Made by a program: the position numbers and the translations under genes
In this document: piece by piece, positions 5,157 through 5,972 of the stretch
Position numbering within the stretch: the first letter of the stretch is position 1
How the letters are laid out: each line of letters starts with the position of its first letter
Origin: Betaproteobacteria bacterium
GTDB lineage: Bacteria > Pseudomonadota > Gammaproteobacteria > Burkholderiales > SG8-39
Direction of reading: 5' to 3'
Assembly: GCA_011391295.1 (NCBI GenBank)
Contig: JAABQT010000111.1
Location: 1-5,972 of the forward strand
Length of the DNA: 5,972 nucleotides
The notes under the pieces: model-generated
Database searches by the model: none
Seen by the model: the letters and a program-made list of their open reading frames with translations, nothing else
Told to the model about the DNA's origin: nothing

Positions 5157-5747
5157 CTAGCGGCCCGTGCCGAGGACCTCCACTTCGGCGCGCCGGTTCG
5201 GCTGCAGGCAGGCGATCAGCGCCTTGCGCTCCTTGACCTTGTCGCAGGCCGCGACCGGCAGCGTTGAGCCGACGTACATCTTGCCAAAGCCCGTGGTCTC
5301 GATCTTCGAGCCGTTCGCGCCCTGCCTCACCAGGTAGGCCTTGACGGCCTCGGCACGGCGCAGCGACAGCTTCTGGTTGTAGAACACGGAGCCGATGCGG
5401 TCGGTGTAACCGCTGATATTGATGAAGCGCAGGTCGGAGAACTCGCCGAAACGCACCACCACCTCGCGATCGAGCGTGTCTTGCGCCTTCATGTCAAGCG
5501 CCGATTTGTCGAAGGCGAACAGCACCTGCGAGAACACGCGCAGCTTCGCGGGCGCGGCGGGCTTGGCCGCTGGCGCGGGCGCTGCTGCCGGTGCGGGGGC
5601 GGGAGCGCGGGCGGGGGCCGGCGCCGGTGCGGCGGGCGCCGGTGCGGGAGCGGGCGGCGGAGCGGGCTCCTCGGTGGTGGCGCAACCCACCAGCGCCACG
5701 AGCGCGGCGGCACAAACGATCGACTGCGCATGCATGCGGATATTCAT
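5157..5747 (-). CDS. OmpA-family outer-membrane lipoprotein with Pro-Ala linker, paralogue of 3157-3729
   Basis: This is a 196-residue probable outer-membrane lipoprotein with a peptidoglycan-binding OmpA domain. The signal peptide ends in lipobox LVGC (C22), a Pro-Ala linker spans about 28-67, and the OmpA_C domain about 70-193. It contains QVLFAFDKS (74-82), SGYTDRIGSVFYNQKLSLRRAEA with D116 and R131 as likely diaminopimelate-binding residues, and two cysteines (C168, C180) in ACDKVKERKALIACLQPNRRAEVEV. That last stretch closely parallels the disulfide segment of E. coli OmpA ([24 protein letters not shown]), so a periplasmic disulfide is likely; the downstream paralogue lacks it. The start ATG 5747-5745 has a strong GGAGG 6 bases upstream. 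It is divergent from gyrA, has its own promoter candidate and ends at an intrinsic terminator. It lacks the beta-barrel of true OmpA. Confidence 0.94.
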   Translation of the reverse strand: MNIRMHAQSIVCAAALVALVGCATTEEPAPPPAPAPAPAAPAPAPARAPAPAPAAAPAPAAKPAAPAKLRVFSQVLFAFDKSALDMKAQDTLDREVVVRFGEFSDLRFINISGYTDRIGSVFYNQKLSLRRAEAVKAYLVRQGANGSKIETTGFGKMYVGSTLPVAACDKVKERKALIACLQPNRRAEVEVLGTGR

Positions 5748-5772
5748 ATTCTTCCTCCCTGGGGACGCCTGT

Positions 5773-5801
5773 ATTTAATCACAGGGCCGGGCGCAGGTCG
5801 A
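5773..5801 (-). promoter_or_regulatory. Candidate promoter of the OmpA-like gene at 5157-5747
   Basis: On the minus strand TCGACC (5801-5796, 4/6 to the -35 consensus) and TTAAAT (5778-5773, 4/6 to the -10) are exactly 17 bases apart, 25 bases before the gene's start codon with its strong ribosome site. The -35 lies close to the gyrA -10 on the opposite strand, so the two promoters nearly overlap. Confidence 0.5.
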
Positions 5802-5813
5802 GAGGGCGGCGCG

Positions 5814-5822
5814 TGATAAAAT
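5814..5822 (+). promoter_or_regulatory. Candidate extended -10 promoter of gyrA
   Basis: TGATAAAAT combines the extended -10 dinucleotide TG (5814-5815) with TAAAAT (5817-5822, 5/6 to consensus). No good -35 is present at 16-18 bases, as is common for extended -10 promoters. It would give a gyrA leader of about 55 bases that contains the C11 tract. Confidence 0.5.
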
Positions 5823-5857
5823 CGTGCGCTCGAAATTGCCGCTCAAACGGCCCGCTT

Positions 5858-5868
5858 CCCCCCCCCCC
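5858..5868. repeat. C11 homopolymer tract in the gyrA leader
   Basis: Eleven consecutive C lie 15 bases before the gyrA start codon, between the likely promoter and the weak AAGAG ribosome site (5874-5878). Tracts of this length are prone to slipped-strand change and also to sequencing miscounts. Confidence 0.9.
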
Positions 5869-5883
5869 AGAACAAGAGCCGAA

Positions 5884-5972
5884 ATGGACCAGTTCGCCAA
5901 GGAAACTCTCCCCGTCAGCCTCGAGGAGGAGATGCGCCGCTCGTACCTCGATTACGCCATGAGCGTGATCGT
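5884..5972 (+). CDS. gyrA: DNA gyrase subunit A, N-terminal 29 residues (runs off the right edge)
   Basis: GyrA is the breakage-reunion subunit of DNA gyrase, which introduces negative supercoils with GyrB. The visible frame MDQFAKETLPVSLEEEMRRS followed by YLDYAMSVI matches the GyrA start; EEE(M/L)+xSYLDYAMSVIV is the family signature directly before the winged-helix domain. Start ATG 5884-5886 has a weak AAGAG Shine-Dalgarno 5 bases upstream. The catalytic tyrosine and quinolone-resistance region lie beyond the window. It is transcribed away from the OmpA-like gene, and the short divergent region carries both candidate promoters. Confidence 0.97.
   Translation, partial: MDQFAKETLPVSLEEEMRRSYLDYAMSVI

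Overview
The window looks like chromosome of a GC-rich betaproteobacterium. The support is the GyrA N-terminus, a tmRNA whose tag reads ANDERFALAA (the type common in Bordetella/Burkholderia relatives), the ubiG - HAD phosphatase pair, and OmpA-family lipoproteins with long Pro-Ala linkers beside gyrA. I cannot name the genus. The window opens on a BamHI site (GGATCC), so its left end may be a clone boundary.

Layout. (1) 1-1232 is an accessory segment: a HipBA-type toxin-antitoxin pair on the minus strand (hipA runs off the left edge), an AT-rich hipB promoter with repeated operator-like motifs, the last ~35 codons of a tyrosine recombinase, and directly beside it the 3' end of a tRNA (T arm plus acceptor strand) with no 5' part. 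Together these look like the eroded end of an integrated element. (2) 1233-1600 is ssrA (tmRNA), minus strand, its 3' end facing the accessory segment. (3) 1634-2978 is ubiG followed by a HAD phosphatase (MupP/Gph type), with an 11-base overlap and a GTG start on the second gene. A 15-bp perfect inverted repeat lies just upstream of ubiG. (4) 3107-5747, all minus: OmpA-like lipoprotein (5157-5747), intrinsic terminator, MTA/SAH-deaminase-type amidohydrolase (3791-5101), second OmpA-like lipoprotein (3157-3729), intrinsic terminator. (5) 5748-5972: a compact divergent promoter region, an 11-C tract, and the first 29 codons of gyrA on the plus strand.

How the genes fit together. The gyrA / MTA deaminase / ubiG / mupP neighbourhood resembles the Pseudomonas aeruginosa PA3168-PA3172 region as I remember it (there with mtnA). 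That argues the HAD protein is the MurNAc-6-phosphate phosphatase MupP of peptidoglycan recycling, not a glycolate-salvage enzyme. UbiG makes S-adenosylhomocysteine as a by-product, which is one possible substrate of the neighbouring deaminase. The two lipoproteins are paralogues that would tether the outer membrane to peptidoglycan.

I do not see a clearly new defence or metabolic system. The most unusual pieces are the hipB operator array, the recombinase/tRNA scar beside ssrA, the unexplained inverted repeat before ubiG, the terminator that fills the leader of the deaminase gene, and the C11 tract before gyrA.
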